Positions 37,770 to 46,426 of a DNA stretch of 64,000 nucleotides are shown here, in pieces. Within the stretch, counting starts at the first letter, position 1, and each line of letters starts with the position of its first letter. The stretch comes from Streptomyces sp. TSRI0107 (lineage in GTDB: Bacteria > Actinomycetota > Actinomycetes > Streptomycetales > Streptomycetaceae). The DNA lies in NCBI RefSeq assembly GCF_001905845.1, contig NZ_LIVZ01000001.1, positions 124,001 to 188,000 of the forward strand. Reading direction: 5' to 3'. Under the pieces are notes generated by a model. That model had not been told where the DNA came from. It did no database searches and was given only the letters and a program-made list of their open reading frames with translations. Made by a program: the position numbers and the translations under genes.

Positions 37770-38570
37770 GTGGGTGCGGGACGGTTGTACGCGGCCGTCG
37801 CGGCCGGGGGTTTTCGACGGTACGCGACGTATCGGGCGGCGACGGCCGCCGGGGTCTTCACGAACACCGTCTTCGGCCTGGTTCTCGTCTACACCTACCT
37901 GGCCCTGTGGGACGAAAGACCGCAGCTCGGCGGGTACGACCAGGCGCAGGCCGTCACCTATGTGTGGCTGGGGCAGGCGCTGCTGGCGGCCGTCGCGATC
38001 GGGGGCGGTGGCTTCGAGGACGAGCTGATGGAGCGCATCCGTACGGGTGATGTCGCGATCGACCTGTACCGGCCGGCCGACCTGCAGGCGTGGTGGCTCG
38101 CCGCGGACCTGGGCCGGGCCGGGTTCCAGCTGCTCGGGCGGGGTGTGCTGCCGTTCGCGTTCGGGGCGCTGGTCTTCGAGGTCGCCCTGCCGGGTGATCC
38201 GCTGGCCTGGGTGGCGTTCGTGGTGGCCGTGGCGCTGGGCATGCTGGTCAGCTTCGGGATCCGGTACCTGGTGGCGCTGAGCGCGTTCTGGCTGATGGAC
38301 GGCACGGGTGTGGTGCAGATGGCGTGGCTCGCCGGTGTCTTCTGCTCGGGGATGCTGCTGCCGCTGAACGTGTTCCCGGGGGAGCTGGGGGAGGTCGTAC
38401 GGGCGCTGCCCTGGTCGTCGCTCCTCCAGGCGCCCGCCGACGTCCTGCTCGGCAAGGCGGATCCGCTGCCGGTGTTCGCCTTCCAGGCGGCGTGGGCGGT
38501 GGCGCTGCTGGCGGCGGGGCGGCTGGTGCAGTCGGCGGCGACGCGGCGGGTGGTGGTGCAGGGTGGGTGA
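37770..38570 (+). CDS. ABC-2 type exporter membrane protein (ABC2_membrane_6-like)
   Basis: 266 residues, about six membrane helices, GTG start. The layout FRRYATYRAATAAGVFTNTVFGLVLVYTYLALWDERPQLGGYDQAQAVTYVWLGQAL is typical of the ABC-2 family-6 permeases, which work in pairs with a family ATPase. The cytoplasmic LMERIRTGDVAIDLYRPADLQAWWLAADLGRA loop is conserved in these. The third gene of the set is the ATPase. Exported substrate unknown; these systems are often for hydrophobic or cell-envelope compounds. Overlaps the next permease by 8 bases. Confidence 0.88.
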   Translation: MGAGRLYAAVAAGGFRRYATYRAATAAGVFTNTVFGLVLVYTYLALWDERPQLGGYDQAQAVTYVWLGQALLAAVAIGGGGFEDELMERIRTGDVAIDLYRPADLQAWWLAADLGRAGFQLLGRGVLPFAFGALVFEVALPGDPLAWVAFVVAVALGMLVSFGIRYLVALSAFWLMDGTGVVQMAWLAGVFCSGMLLPLNVFPGELGEVVRALPWSSLLQAPADVLLGKADPLPVFAFQAAWAVALLAAGRLVQSAATRRVVVQGG

Positions 38571-39426
38571 CAGCCGGGTGCGGGAGAGCGCGGTGCCGGT
38601 GCGGGGCGCCGGGGAGAGCCGGGTGCTCGACGGGCTGCGCGCCTACCGGATGATCGCCGCGATGTGGATCCGCTCCACGATGGCCTACCGGGCGTCCTTC
38701 GTCATGACCACCTTCGGCAACTTCGCGGCGACCGCGCTGGACTTCGTGGCGATCCTGCTGATGTTCTCCCGGGTGGACGCGCTCGGCGGGTACGCGCTGC
38801 CCGAGGTCGCCTTCCTGTACGGCCTGTCCAGCGTCTCCTTCGGCCTGGCCGACCTGGCGATCGGTTCGATGGACCGGCTGGGTCGGCGGGTGCGCGACGG
38901 CACCCTGGACACCCTGCTGGTGCGGCCGGCGCCGGTGCTCGCCCAGGTCGCCGCCGACCGTTTCGGGCTGCGCCGCCTCGGCCGGGTCACCCAGGGCGCG
39001 CTGGTGCTGGGCTACGCGCTGTGGACGGTCGGCATCGACTGGACCGTGCCGAAGCTGCTGCTGATGCCGGTGATGCTGGTCAGCGGGGCGGGCATCTTCT
39101 GCGCGGTGTTCGTGGCGGGCGCGGCGTTCCAGTTCGTGGCGCAGGACGCGTCGGAGGCGCAGAACGCGTTCACCTACGGCGGCACCACACTGCTGCAGTA
39201 CCCGCCGACGATCTTCGGCAAGGAGCTGGTGCGCGGGGTGACCTTCGTCCTGCCGCTGGCCTTCGTGAACTGGCTGCCCGCCGCGTACGTCCTGGACCAG
39301 CCCTACCCGCTGGGGCTGCCGCAGTGGGTGGCGTTCACGCCGCCGCTGGTGGCGGTGGCGTGCGGGGCGCTGGCGGGGCTCGCGTGGCGGGCGGGGCTGC
39401 GGACGTATCGGAGCACGGGGAGCTGA
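38563..39426 (+). CDS. ABC-2 type exporter membrane protein, second subunit
   Basis: 287 residues, about six membrane helices. The region LRAYRMIAAMWIRSTMAYRASFVMTTFGNFAATALDFVAILLMFSRVDALGGYALPEVAFLYGLSSVSFGLADLAIGSMDRLGRRVRDGTLDTLLVRP includes the family-6 signature with the RDGTLDTLLVRP coupling loop. GTG 38563 overlaps the first permease's stop, so synthesis is coupled. With the first permease and the ATPase it makes a complete exporter. Substrate unknown. Confidence 0.88.
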   Translation: MGDSRVRESAVPVRGAGESRVLDGLRAYRMIAAMWIRSTMAYRASFVMTTFGNFAATALDFVAILLMFSRVDALGGYALPEVAFLYGLSSVSFGLADLAIGSMDRLGRRVRDGTLDTLLVRPAPVLAQVAADRFGLRRLGRVTQGALVLGYALWTVGIDWTVPKLLLMPVMLVSGAGIFCAVFVAGAAFQFVAQDASEAQNAFTYGGTTLLQYPPTIFGKELVRGVTFVLPLAFVNWLPAAYVLDQPYPLGLPQWVAFTPPLVAVACGALAGLAWRAGLRTYRSTGS

Positions 39427-39433
39427 GGAGCCC

Positions 39434-40447
39434 ATGGAACCCATGAAGCCCATGAAAGCCGTGAAGCCCATGACGGCCATGGACGGTGCCTTCATCGAGG
39501 TGGACCGCGTCGAGAAGGTCTTCGACGTGCGCAGGAAGACCGGCTTCCTCAAGCGGGAGCGGCGGCAGGTGCGGGCCGTGGACTCGATCTCCTTCACCGT
39601 GCCGCGCGGCGAGATGGTCGGGTACATCGGGCCGAACGGCGCCGGAAAGTCGACGACGATCAAGATGCTGACCGGCATCCTGACGCCGAGCGGCGGCCGG
39701 CTGCGGGTCGCGGGCATCGACCCGTCCCGGGAGCGGTCGCGGCTCGCGCACCGGATCGGGGTGGTGTTCGGTCAGCGTACGACGCTGTGGTGGGACCTGC
39801 CGCTGATCGACTCCTACCGGCTGATGCACCGCATGTACCGCATCCCCGACGCCCGTTACCGCGCGAACCTCGATCGCTGCGTCGAACTCCTCCAGCTGGG
39901 CGAGCTGTTGGACGTGCCGGTGCGTCAGCTCTCCCTCGGCCAGCGGATGCGCGGAGACATCGCGGCGGCGCTGCTGCACGACCCGGAGGTGCTGTACCTG
40001 GACGAGCCGACGATCGGCCTCGACGTCGTGTCCAAGGCGAAGGTGCGGGACTTCCTGCGGGACCTGAACGCCGAGCGCGGCACCACCGTGCTGCTGACCA
40101 CGCACGACCTCCAGGACATCGAGCAGTTGTGCTCCCGGGTGATGGTCATCGACCACGGCCGGCTCATGTACGACGGCCCGCTCACCGGCCTGCACGAGGC
40201 GGGCGAGAGCGAACGGACCCTCGTCGTGGACCTGGAGCGGGAACTCCCGCCGATCGACGCGCCGCCGCCCGCCCGGGTGGTCCGGGTGGAGGGGCCCCGG
40301 CAGTGGCTCGCCTTCCCGGCGGCCCAGTCGGCGGCGCCGCTGGTGGCGCGGATCGCGCAGGACTACCCGCTGGTCGACCTGTCGGTGCGGGAGCCGGACA
40401 TCGAGGCGGTGATCGCGAAGATGTACGAGGAGCGGGCGAGCGCGTAG
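39434..40447 (+). CDS. ABC exporter ATP-binding protein
   Basis: 337 residues. Walker A is GPNGAGKST in VGYIGPNGAGKSTTIKMLTG, the signature is LSLGQRMRGDIAAALLH, and Walker B is VLYLDEPTIGLDV. The Q-loop FGQRTTLWWDLPLIDSYRLMHRMYRIPD is the type found in ABC-2 family-6 ATPases. The C-terminal ~90 residues form an extra regulatory/coupling domain (ERTLVVDLERELPPID). The start carries a short Met-Pro-Lys/Thr repeat (MEPMKPMKAVKPMTAMDG) with several in-frame ATG codons, so the true start could be one of these. Closes the three-gene exporter operon. Confidence 0.92.
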   Translation: MEPMKPMKAVKPMTAMDGAFIEVDRVEKVFDVRRKTGFLKRERRQVRAVDSISFTVPRGEMVGYIGPNGAGKSTTIKMLTGILTPSGGRLRVAGIDPSRERSRLAHRIGVVFGQRTTLWWDLPLIDSYRLMHRMYRIPDARYRANLDRCVELLQLGELLDVPVRQLSLGQRMRGDIAAALLHDPEVLYLDEPTIGLDVVSKAKVRDFLRDLNAERGTTVLLTTHDLQDIEQLCSRVMVIDHGRLMYDGPLTGLHEAGESERTLVVDLERELPPIDAPPPARVVRVEGPRQWLAFPAAQSAAPLVARIAQDYPLVDLSVREPDIEAVIAKMYEERASA

Positions 40448-40480
40448 TGCGGGGCGGGGCGAGTACGTAGGCTGCTGTGT

Positions 40481-41173
40481 ATGACCGACGATGCCCCGGA
40501 GCTGCGCGCCTCCGACGCCGATCGTGAACGAGTCGCCGAGGTCCTGCGGGACGCCGTCGCGGAGGGCCGGCTCGACATGGCGGAGTTCGAGGAGCGGCTG
40601 GACGCGACGTACCGGGCGCGGACGTACGGGGAACTGGCCCCGATCACCCGGGACCTGCCGGTCGCCGGGGTCACCGCTCCCTCCGTGCCGCTTACGAAGG
40701 ACCAGGCGGGCGGCGGGAGTTGGGCCGACCGGATCGTCGGCGGCGAGGGCACGTCGCGGGCGGCGGTCGCCGTGATGTCCGGGTTCCAGCGCAAGGGGCG
40801 CTGGACCGTGCCGCGCGCCTTCACCTGCTTCGCCTTCTGGGGCGGCGGCGAGCTCGATCTGCGCGAGGCGGACTTCGCGGCGGGCGAGGTCCGGATCAAC
40901 TGCGTGATGATCATGGGCGGTATGAACATCGTCGTGCCGCCCGGGGTCGAGGTCGAGGTGCGCGGCTTCGGGCTCATGGGCGGCTTCGACCACAGCGAGG
41001 AGGGGGTGCCGGGCGATCCCGGCGCCCCGCGCGTGATCGTCTCCGGGTTCGCCTTCTGGGGCGGCGTCGGCGTCGAGCGCAAGCTGCCGCGGGCCGAGCG
41101 CAAGCGGCTGAAGGAGGAGCGCCGCCAGGAGAGGCTGGAGCGGAGGACGGAGCGCGGCGAGCTGGAGGACTGA
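40481..41173 (+). CDS. DUF1707 protein with C-terminal LiaF-like beta domain
   Basis: 230 residues, cytoplasmic. Residues ~1-55 are DUF1707: LRASDADRERVAEVLRDAVAEGRLDMAEFEERLDATYRARTYGELAPITRDLP. The C-terminal part (GRWTVPRAFTCFAFWGGGELDLREADFAAGEVRINCVMIMGGMNIVVPPGVEVEVRGFGLMGGF) is a cell-wall-active-antibiotic-response (LiaF-type) beta-helix. Such fusions are frequent in actinobacteria and are thought to sense or scaffold envelope stress. No membrane helix is present. A Lys/Arg/Glu tail follows. Confidence 0.85.
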   Translation: MTDDAPELRASDADRERVAEVLRDAVAEGRLDMAEFEERLDATYRARTYGELAPITRDLPVAGVTAPSVPLTKDQAGGGSWADRIVGGEGTSRAAVAVMSGFQRKGRWTVPRAFTCFAFWGGGELDLREADFAAGEVRINCVMIMGGMNIVVPPGVEVEVRGFGLMGGFDHSEEGVPGDPGAPRVIVSGFAFWGGVGVERKLPRAERKRLKEERRQERLERRTERGELED

Positions 41174-41219
41174 GACGCCCCTTCCGGGGCTTCACCGGGC
41201 TCCCGCAGCCGTTGCCGGG

Positions 41220-42551
41220 CTACAGCCGTGCCGGTGCCGCGCCCTTCAGGTCGTCCAGGTCGATCGCCTCCGCCATCCGTGCGTAGCCCTTGTCGCTGGG
41301 GTGGAGGTGGTCGCCCGAGTCGTAGTCGGAGCGCAGGCGGCGGGGGTCGTACGGGTCGCGCAGCGCCTGGTCGAAGTCGGCGACCGCGTCGTAGACCGAG
41401 CCGGAGCGGATCTCCGCGTTGATCTCCTGGCGCACCGCCTCGCGGGCGTCGGTGTAGCCGCGGTGGCCGTGGAAGGGCATCAGGGTGGCGCCGATGACCT
41501 TGATGCCGCGGGCGTGGGCCTGCCGGACCAGGGTGCGCAGGCCGTCGACGATCTCGTCCGGGTCGGCGAGCCGCGGGTTGCGCAGGATGTCGTTGACGCC
41601 CAGGTCGATGACGACGACCTTGACGTTGGTGCGGCCGAGGACGTCGCGGGAGAAGCGGTTCAGCCCGCTGGGGTTGTCGGCGGGGCGGCCCAGGCCGTCG
41701 TCGAGGACCCGGTTGCCGCTGATGCCCTGGTTGACGACGCTGTAGCGGGGCACGTCCCGCCGGTCGGCGAGGGCGTCGCGGATGCGCTGCGAAAGGATGT
41801 CCGTCCAGCGGAGGTTGGCGCCCTCGGTGGAGGTGATGCCGTCGGTGAGGGAGTCGCCGAGGGCGACGACGGTCCCGTCGGACTCGTTGCTCAGCACGTC
41901 CAGCGCGGTCAGGTAGCGCCAGTACTCCACCTGCTCGGTGTAGCCCGTGCCGGTGACGTCCTCGGTGAGGTCGCCCTCGGCGGCGTAGGAGATCTGCCGG
42001 GCGTGCGGGTGGTGGGTGACGGGGCCGGAGGAGGTGGGGGAGTAGGTGGTGACCAGGACGTCGCTGTCGTGCGGGACGCGGAGGGTGACCGCGTCGCTGA
42101 GCACCTGCCCGCCGGCCGGGACGATCACCGTGGTGTCGCCGTTGAACGTCAGCCGCCGCATCGTCTCCGGCAGGGCCGCCGCGCTGTCGTCGGCGGCGGC
42201 GAGGGCGATCGAGGCGTGGGTGATGGTCAGCGGGCGCTGGCCGTAGAGATTGGACAGCGTGATACGGGCACTCGTCCCTCCGACGCTCGCGTGCACGACG
42301 TTGCGCACCGAGCGGTTCGCCAGCCCCGTGGTCTCCGTGCCGGGCTCGGCCGCCGCCGGCGACGCCGACCAGGAGCCGACCCAGGTGCCGGTGGAGGCGG
42401 GTGCGGCGGAGTTGCGCGGGGCGCGTCCGGCGGCGACGGTCTGCCGGCCGGTGCCGTCGTCGGACGAGACGCCGACGTATATCGCGGTGGAAAGGGCCAC
42501 GATCAGGGCGGTGATCGCGGCGAGCAGGGCATAACCGTGACGCCTGGTCAT
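41220..42551 (-). CDS. Secreted SGNH/GDSL-type esterase
   Basis: 443 residues. ATG 42551 gives a signal sequence (RRHGYALLAAITALIVALSTAIYVGV). Longer in-frame starts exist but spoil it. Catalytic blocks: GDSLTDGITST (Ser), then NQGISGNRVLDDG, VKVVVIDLGVNDILRN and DHLHPSDKGYARMAEAID (His/Asp), as in SGNH hydrolases. The N-terminal ~170 residues are a beta-rich domain (WVGSWSASPAAAE, then VRNVVHASVGGTSARITLSNLYGQRPLTI) typical of Streptomyces secreted GDSL esterases. It acts on extracellular esters, perhaps acylated polysaccharide. Converges on the DUF1707 gene. Confidence 0.93.
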   Translation of the reverse strand: MTRRHGYALLAAITALIVALSTAIYVGVSSDDGTGRQTVAAGRAPRNSAAPASTGTWVGSWSASPAAAEPGTETTGLANRSVRNVVHASVGGTSARITLSNLYGQRPLTITHASIALAAADDSAAALPETMRRLTFNGDTTVIVPAGGQVLSDAVTLRVPHDSDVLVTTYSPTSSGPVTHHPHARQISYAAEGDLTEDVTGTGYTEQVEYWRYLTALDVLSNESDGTVVALGDSLTDGITSTEGANLRWTDILSQRIRDALADRRDVPRYSVVNQGISGNRVLDDGLGRPADNPSGLNRFSRDVLGRTNVKVVVIDLGVNDILRNPRLADPDEIVDGLRTLVRQAHARGIKVIGATLMPFHGHRGYTDAREAVRQEINAEIRSGSVYDAVADFDQALRDPYDPRRLRSDYDSGDHLHPSDKGYARMAEAIDLDDLKGAAPARL

Positions 42552-42776
42552 GCGGGTGTGGGTCTCCTCGGGCGTGCGGAGCCCCCGAGGCTCCGATGTG
42601 ATCACCTCATGATGCGTCATGAGGCGGGGGGCGGTTGAACGGGACCCCCCTTTGGGCCAATGGCGTTCACGCGTACGTTTCCCCGACCGGACAGACGCCG
42701 GGAACTCTTGTTCCGTTCCAGGAGTAGGTCAGGAAGGGACAATGTCATAGCGGGGCATCGGGAACGGGTGGAGCGG

Positions 42777-44150
42777 ATGGATCGCACGAAACCGGAAGAA
42801 ACCGAAGAGACCGAGGAAGTGGCAGGGGCGGGCCCGGCAGGGCAGGCGGCCACCGCCGCCGGCGTCCCCGCCTCCGCCGCCCGCGCCATGACCACCTTCA
42901 GCGCCGCCGACGAGGAGAAGCAACGCGGCGTACGCCGGATGAAGATCACCGCGACCGGCCTGCTGCTGCTCGTCGCGCTGATCTACGTCCTCGCCAAGGT
43001 GGCCTCCCACCACGGTGCCGGCGCCTGGGCGGGCTATGTCGCCGCCGCCGCCGAGGCCGGCATGGTCGGCGCGCTCGCCGACTGGTTCGCCGTCACCGCC
43101 CTCTTCCGCCACCCCCTCGGCCTGCCCATCCCGCACACCGCGATCATCCCCAACAAGAAGGACCAGCTGGGGGTGTCCCTCGGCGAGTTCGTCGGCGAGA
43201 ACTTCCTCTCCGAGGCGGTCGTACGGCAGCGGCTGCGCGCCGTCGGCATCGGCAGCCGCCTCGGCACCTGGCTCGCCGAACCCGCCAACGCCGACCGGGT
43301 CACCGCCGAGCTGGCGACCGCGCTGCGCGGCGCGCTGACCGTGCTGCGCGACTCCGACGTGCAGGCCGTGGTCGGCGAGGCGATCACCCGGCGCGCCGAG
43401 GCCCAGGAGATCGCGCCCGGCATCGGCAAGATGCTGGAGCGGGTCGTCGCCGACGGCGGCCACAGACGCGTCGTCGACCTGGTGGTGACCCGCGCCCACG
43501 ACTGGCTGGTCCTGCACGGCGACGACGTCATGGACGCCGTGCAGGGCGGCGCGCCCGGCTGGACCCCTCGGTTCGTCGACCGCAAGGTCGGCGAGCGGGT
43601 CTACAAGGAGCTGCTGAGGTTCTGCGCCGAGATGCGCGACATGCCCGGCCACCCCGCGCGCGGCGCCCTCGACCGCTTCCTCACCGACTTCGCCTCCGAC
43701 CTCCAGTCCGACACCGACACCCGGGCCCGGGTGGAGCGGCTGAAGGGCGAGGTGCTGGGGCGCGGCGAGGTCCAGGACCTGATCGCGTCCGCCTGGACGG
43801 CCGTACGGGCCATGATCGTCTCCGCGGCGGAGGACGAGCGCAGCGAGCTGCGGCTGCGGGTCCGGGCCTCCCTGCTGTCCCTGGGCGCCCGGCTGGCGGT
43901 GGACCCCAAGCACCAGAGCAAGGTCGACGGCTGGATCGAGGGTGCGGCGGTGCACGTCGTCACCACCTACCGCAAGGAGATCACCTCCCTGATCACCGAC
44001 ACCGTGGCGAGCTGGGACGCCGAGCACACCACGCGGAAGATCGAGGCGCACATCGGCCGTGACCTGCAGTTCATCCGCATCAACGGCACGGTGGTGGGCT
44101 CGCTTGCGGGCCTGCTGATCTACACGGTGTCGCGGGCACTGGGGGCGTAA
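42777..44150 (+). CDS. DUF445 membrane protein
   Basis: 457 residues from ATG 42777; ATG 42660 is also in frame but gives an Arg-rich start without support. Two membrane helices lie near the N-terminus (TATGLLLLVALIYVLAKVAS and AGMVGALADWFAVTALFRHPLGLPIPHTAIIPNKKDQLG). The latter contains the DUF445 signature. A long helical cytoplasmic or envelope region follows (including SDVQAVVGEAITRRAEAQEIAPGIGKMLER), and the C-terminus ends with another helix (VGSLAGLLIYTVSRALGA). Function is unknown; the family is widespread. Confidence 0.85.
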   Translation: MDRTKPEETEETEEVAGAGPAGQAATAAGVPASAARAMTTFSAADEEKQRGVRRMKITATGLLLLVALIYVLAKVASHHGAGAWAGYVAAAAEAGMVGALADWFAVTALFRHPLGLPIPHTAIIPNKKDQLGVSLGEFVGENFLSEAVVRQRLRAVGIGSRLGTWLAEPANADRVTAELATALRGALTVLRDSDVQAVVGEAITRRAEAQEIAPGIGKMLERVVADGGHRRVVDLVVTRAHDWLVLHGDDVMDAVQGGAPGWTPRFVDRKVGERVYKELLRFCAEMRDMPGHPARGALDRFLTDFASDLQSDTDTRARVERLKGEVLGRGEVQDLIASAWTAVRAMIVSAAEDERSELRLRVRASLLSLGARLAVDPKHQSKVDGWIEGAAVHVVTTYRKEITSLITDTVASWDAEHTTRKIEAHIGRDLQFIRINGTVVGSLAGLLIYTVSRALGA

Positions 44151-44240
44151 AAGCGCGGTTGACGGGGCACTCGGCTGAAACTGTCGCGGCCTTTTCGCCG
44201 GTCGCGGCGTCCGGTCGGCCGACTCGACGAGGAGGAGCCC

Positions 44241-45722
44241 GTGTCCGTCGGTACCGTCACCACCGCCGTCCCCGCCCGCTTGGACAGACTTCCCTGGTCA
44301 CGCTGGCACTGGATGATCGTCATCGGTCTCGGCACCGTCTGGATCCTGGACGGCCTGGAAGTCACCATCGTCGGCAACGTGGCCGGCCGTATCGCCGAGG
44401 AAGGCAGCGGCCTGGACATCTCGGCCGCCCAGGTCACCGGCATGGCCGCCGCGCTCTATGTGGCGGGAGCCTGCTCGGGCGCCCTGTTCTTCGGCTGGCT
44501 GACCGACCGCTACGGCCGCAAGAAGCTGTTCATGGCGACGCTCGCCGTCTATCTGGCGGCGACCGCGCTGACCGCGGTGTCCTTCGAGACCTGGTGGTTC
44601 TTCCTCTTCCGGTTCCTCACCGGCTTCGGCATCGGCGGCGAGTACGCGGCCATCAACTCCGCGATCGACGAGCTGATCCCGTCCAAGTACCGGGGACGCG
44701 TCGACCTGATCATCAACGGCAGCTACTGGCTGGGCGCGATCGGCGGCTCGCTGCTGTCCATCGTGATGCTGGACACCGACATCTTCCCCAAGGACCTCGG
44801 CTGGCGGCTCAGCTTCGCGCTCGGCGTCGTCCTGGGCCTGGTCATCCTGCTGGTCCGGCGGCACGTGCCGGAGAGCCCGCGCTGGCAGTTCATCCACGGC
44901 AAGGGCGACGACGCCGAGCAACTCGTCACCTCCGTCGAACGGGAGATCGAGCAGGAGAAGGGCGAGAAGCTGTCGCCGCCCGCCGGTGAGATCACCATCC
45001 ACCAGCGCAAGAGCATCGGCTTCGGCCTGATCGCCAAGACCGTCTTCGGCAAGTACCCCCGCCGCGCGGTCCTCGGCCTGTCCCTCTTCATCGGCCAGGC
45101 GTTCCTCTACAACGCCATCACCTTCGGCTTCGGCACCATCCTCATCACCTTCTTCGACGTGCCGACCGGCCACACCGGCTACTACTTCGCCGTCATCGCC
45201 GCCGGCAACTTCCTCGGCCCGCTGGTCCTCGGCAAGCTCTTCGACACGGTCGGCCGCCGGATCATGATCTCCGGCACCTACCTGCTCTCCGGCCTGCTGC
45301 TGTTCGGCACCGCCTGGCTCTTCGACCGCGGCACGCTGACCGCCACGACCATGACGGCCTGCTGGTGCGTGGTGCTGTTCTTCGCCTCCGCGGGCGCCTC
45401 CAGCGCGTACCTGACGGTCTCCGAGATCTTCCCCATGGAGACCCGCGCGATGGCCATCGCCTTCTTCTACGCCCTCGGCACCGCCGCCGGCGGCATCAGC
45501 GGCCCCCTGCTCTTCGCCGACCTCACCGAGTCCGGCGTGGTCGGCGACACCGTCCTCGCCTTCCAGATCGGCGCCGGCCTGATGTGCGCGGCCGGCCTGG
45601 TCGCGGCCTTCCTGGCGGTGAAGGCGGAACGCCGCTCCCTGGAGGACATCGCGCTGCCGCTGTCGGCCACGGAGGAGAAGTCGTCGTCGGTGGGGGTGCG
45701 GTCGGGGACGGTCACGCCGTAG
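44241..45722 (+). CDS. MFS transporter, sugar-porter-like
   Basis: 493 residues, twelve membrane helices, GTG start. The loop 2-3 motif is WLTDRYGRKKLFMATL and the loop 8-9 motif is LFDTVGRRIMISGT, both MFS hallmarks. The segment RFLTGFGIGGEYAAINSAIDELIPSKYRGRVDLIINGSYWLGAIGG follows the sugar/organic-acid porter pattern. The substrate (sugar, aromatic acid, or drug) cannot be fixed. Between its stop and the next gene's stop on the other strand lies a palindrome related to the MITE ends. Confidence 0.9.
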   Translation: MSVGTVTTAVPARLDRLPWSRWHWMIVIGLGTVWILDGLEVTIVGNVAGRIAEEGSGLDISAAQVTGMAAALYVAGACSGALFFGWLTDRYGRKKLFMATLAVYLAATALTAVSFETWWFFLFRFLTGFGIGGEYAAINSAIDELIPSKYRGRVDLIINGSYWLGAIGGSLLSIVMLDTDIFPKDLGWRLSFALGVVLGLVILLVRRHVPESPRWQFIHGKGDDAEQLVTSVEREIEQEKGEKLSPPAGEITIHQRKSIGFGLIAKTVFGKYPRRAVLGLSLFIGQAFLYNAITFGFGTILITFFDVPTGHTGYYFAVIAAGNFLGPLVLGKLFDTVGRRIMISGTYLLSGLLLFGTAWLFDRGTLTATTMTACWCVVLFFASAGASSAYLTVSEIFPMETRAMAIAFFYALGTAAGGISGPLLFADLTESGVVGDTVLAFQIGAGLMCAAGLVAAFLAVKAERRSLEDIALPLSATEEKSSSVGVRSGTVTP

Positions 45723-45736
45723 GCCCCGCCGGGCGG

Positions 45737-45760
45737 TTAGGGGGGCGAGACGCCCCCTAG
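45737..45760. repeat. Short palindrome matching the ends of the MITE-like element
   Basis: GCGAGACGCCCCCTAG (45745-45760) is identical to the right end of the element at 8629-8644. The left half TTAGGGGGGC makes it a small hairpin. As at the large element, its terminal CTAG provides the stop codon of the minus-strand gene. It may be a deletion remnant of the same element, or a terminator built on the same sequence. Confidence 0.6.
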
Positions 45761-46227
45761 GCCCCGGTCGTGGACCCCGGCCGTACGATCATCAGCACGG
45801 TCACCACCGCCCACAGGACGTTGAAGATCCCGGTGAACATGGCGAGCCGCACGGTCGCCTCCCGGGACCCGTCACCGGCGACGCCGCTGCCGCCCATCTC
45901 CAGCAGCGCGCTCTGCCGGGGCAGCACCAGGGCCACCAGGACCAGCGCGGCGAGCGCGGTCAGTGCGATGGACACGATCAGCCAGGCGTCGCCGAGGACG
46001 CCCATGCTGCTCGCGGTGGCGAACCCGAAGACGGGGACGACGACACCGACCGTGGCGTACACCCGGCAGATGCGGTGCAGCAGCCGCACGGTCTCGGCGG
46101 CCCGCGGATCGTCGGGCGACGCCATGGCCCGGCGCGCGGCGGGCGGGAACATGCTGGCGGCGACGGTGACGGGCCCGATCGCGAGGATCGCGGCGATGAC
46201 GTGGACGGCGAGAAGGAACTTGGTCAC
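45757..46227 (-). CDS. Four-helix membrane protein (DUF2269-like)
   Basis: 156 residues, GTG start. Four hydrophobic helices: KFLLAVHVIAAILAIGPVTVAASM, VYATVGVVVPVFGFATASSM, AWLIVSIALTALAALVLVALVL and LAMFTGIFNVLWAVVTVLMIV. The first helix with His and Gly-Pro resembles DUF2269/membrane-integral families of actinobacteria. Function unknown. Its TAG stop is created by the adjacent palindrome. Divergent from the GlxA-like gene. Confidence 0.72.
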   Translation of the reverse strand: MTKFLLAVHVIAAILAIGPVTVAASMFPPAARRAMASPDDPRAAETVRLLHRICRVYATVGVVVPVFGFATASSMGVLGDAWLIVSIALTALAALVLVALVLPRQSALLEMGGSGVAGDGSREATVRLAMFTGIFNVLWAVVTVLMIVRPGSTTGA

Positions 46228-46426
46228 GCCGGTGACGGTAGGCGGGCCCGGGGATCGCGAAGAAGTGGCGATAGTGCCAGGGTCCAACGGATTCTCGCCA
46301 GCGCATCTGCCGGCAGTCAGGGGCAGCTCCACCTGCCGTGTGCCCCGGCTGCCAGGGGCTGCTCCGCCTGCCGGGGCAAGGCAGAGCACGGTTGGCGGCA
46401 TCCCGTCGCACCCCTACGATCCCGCC

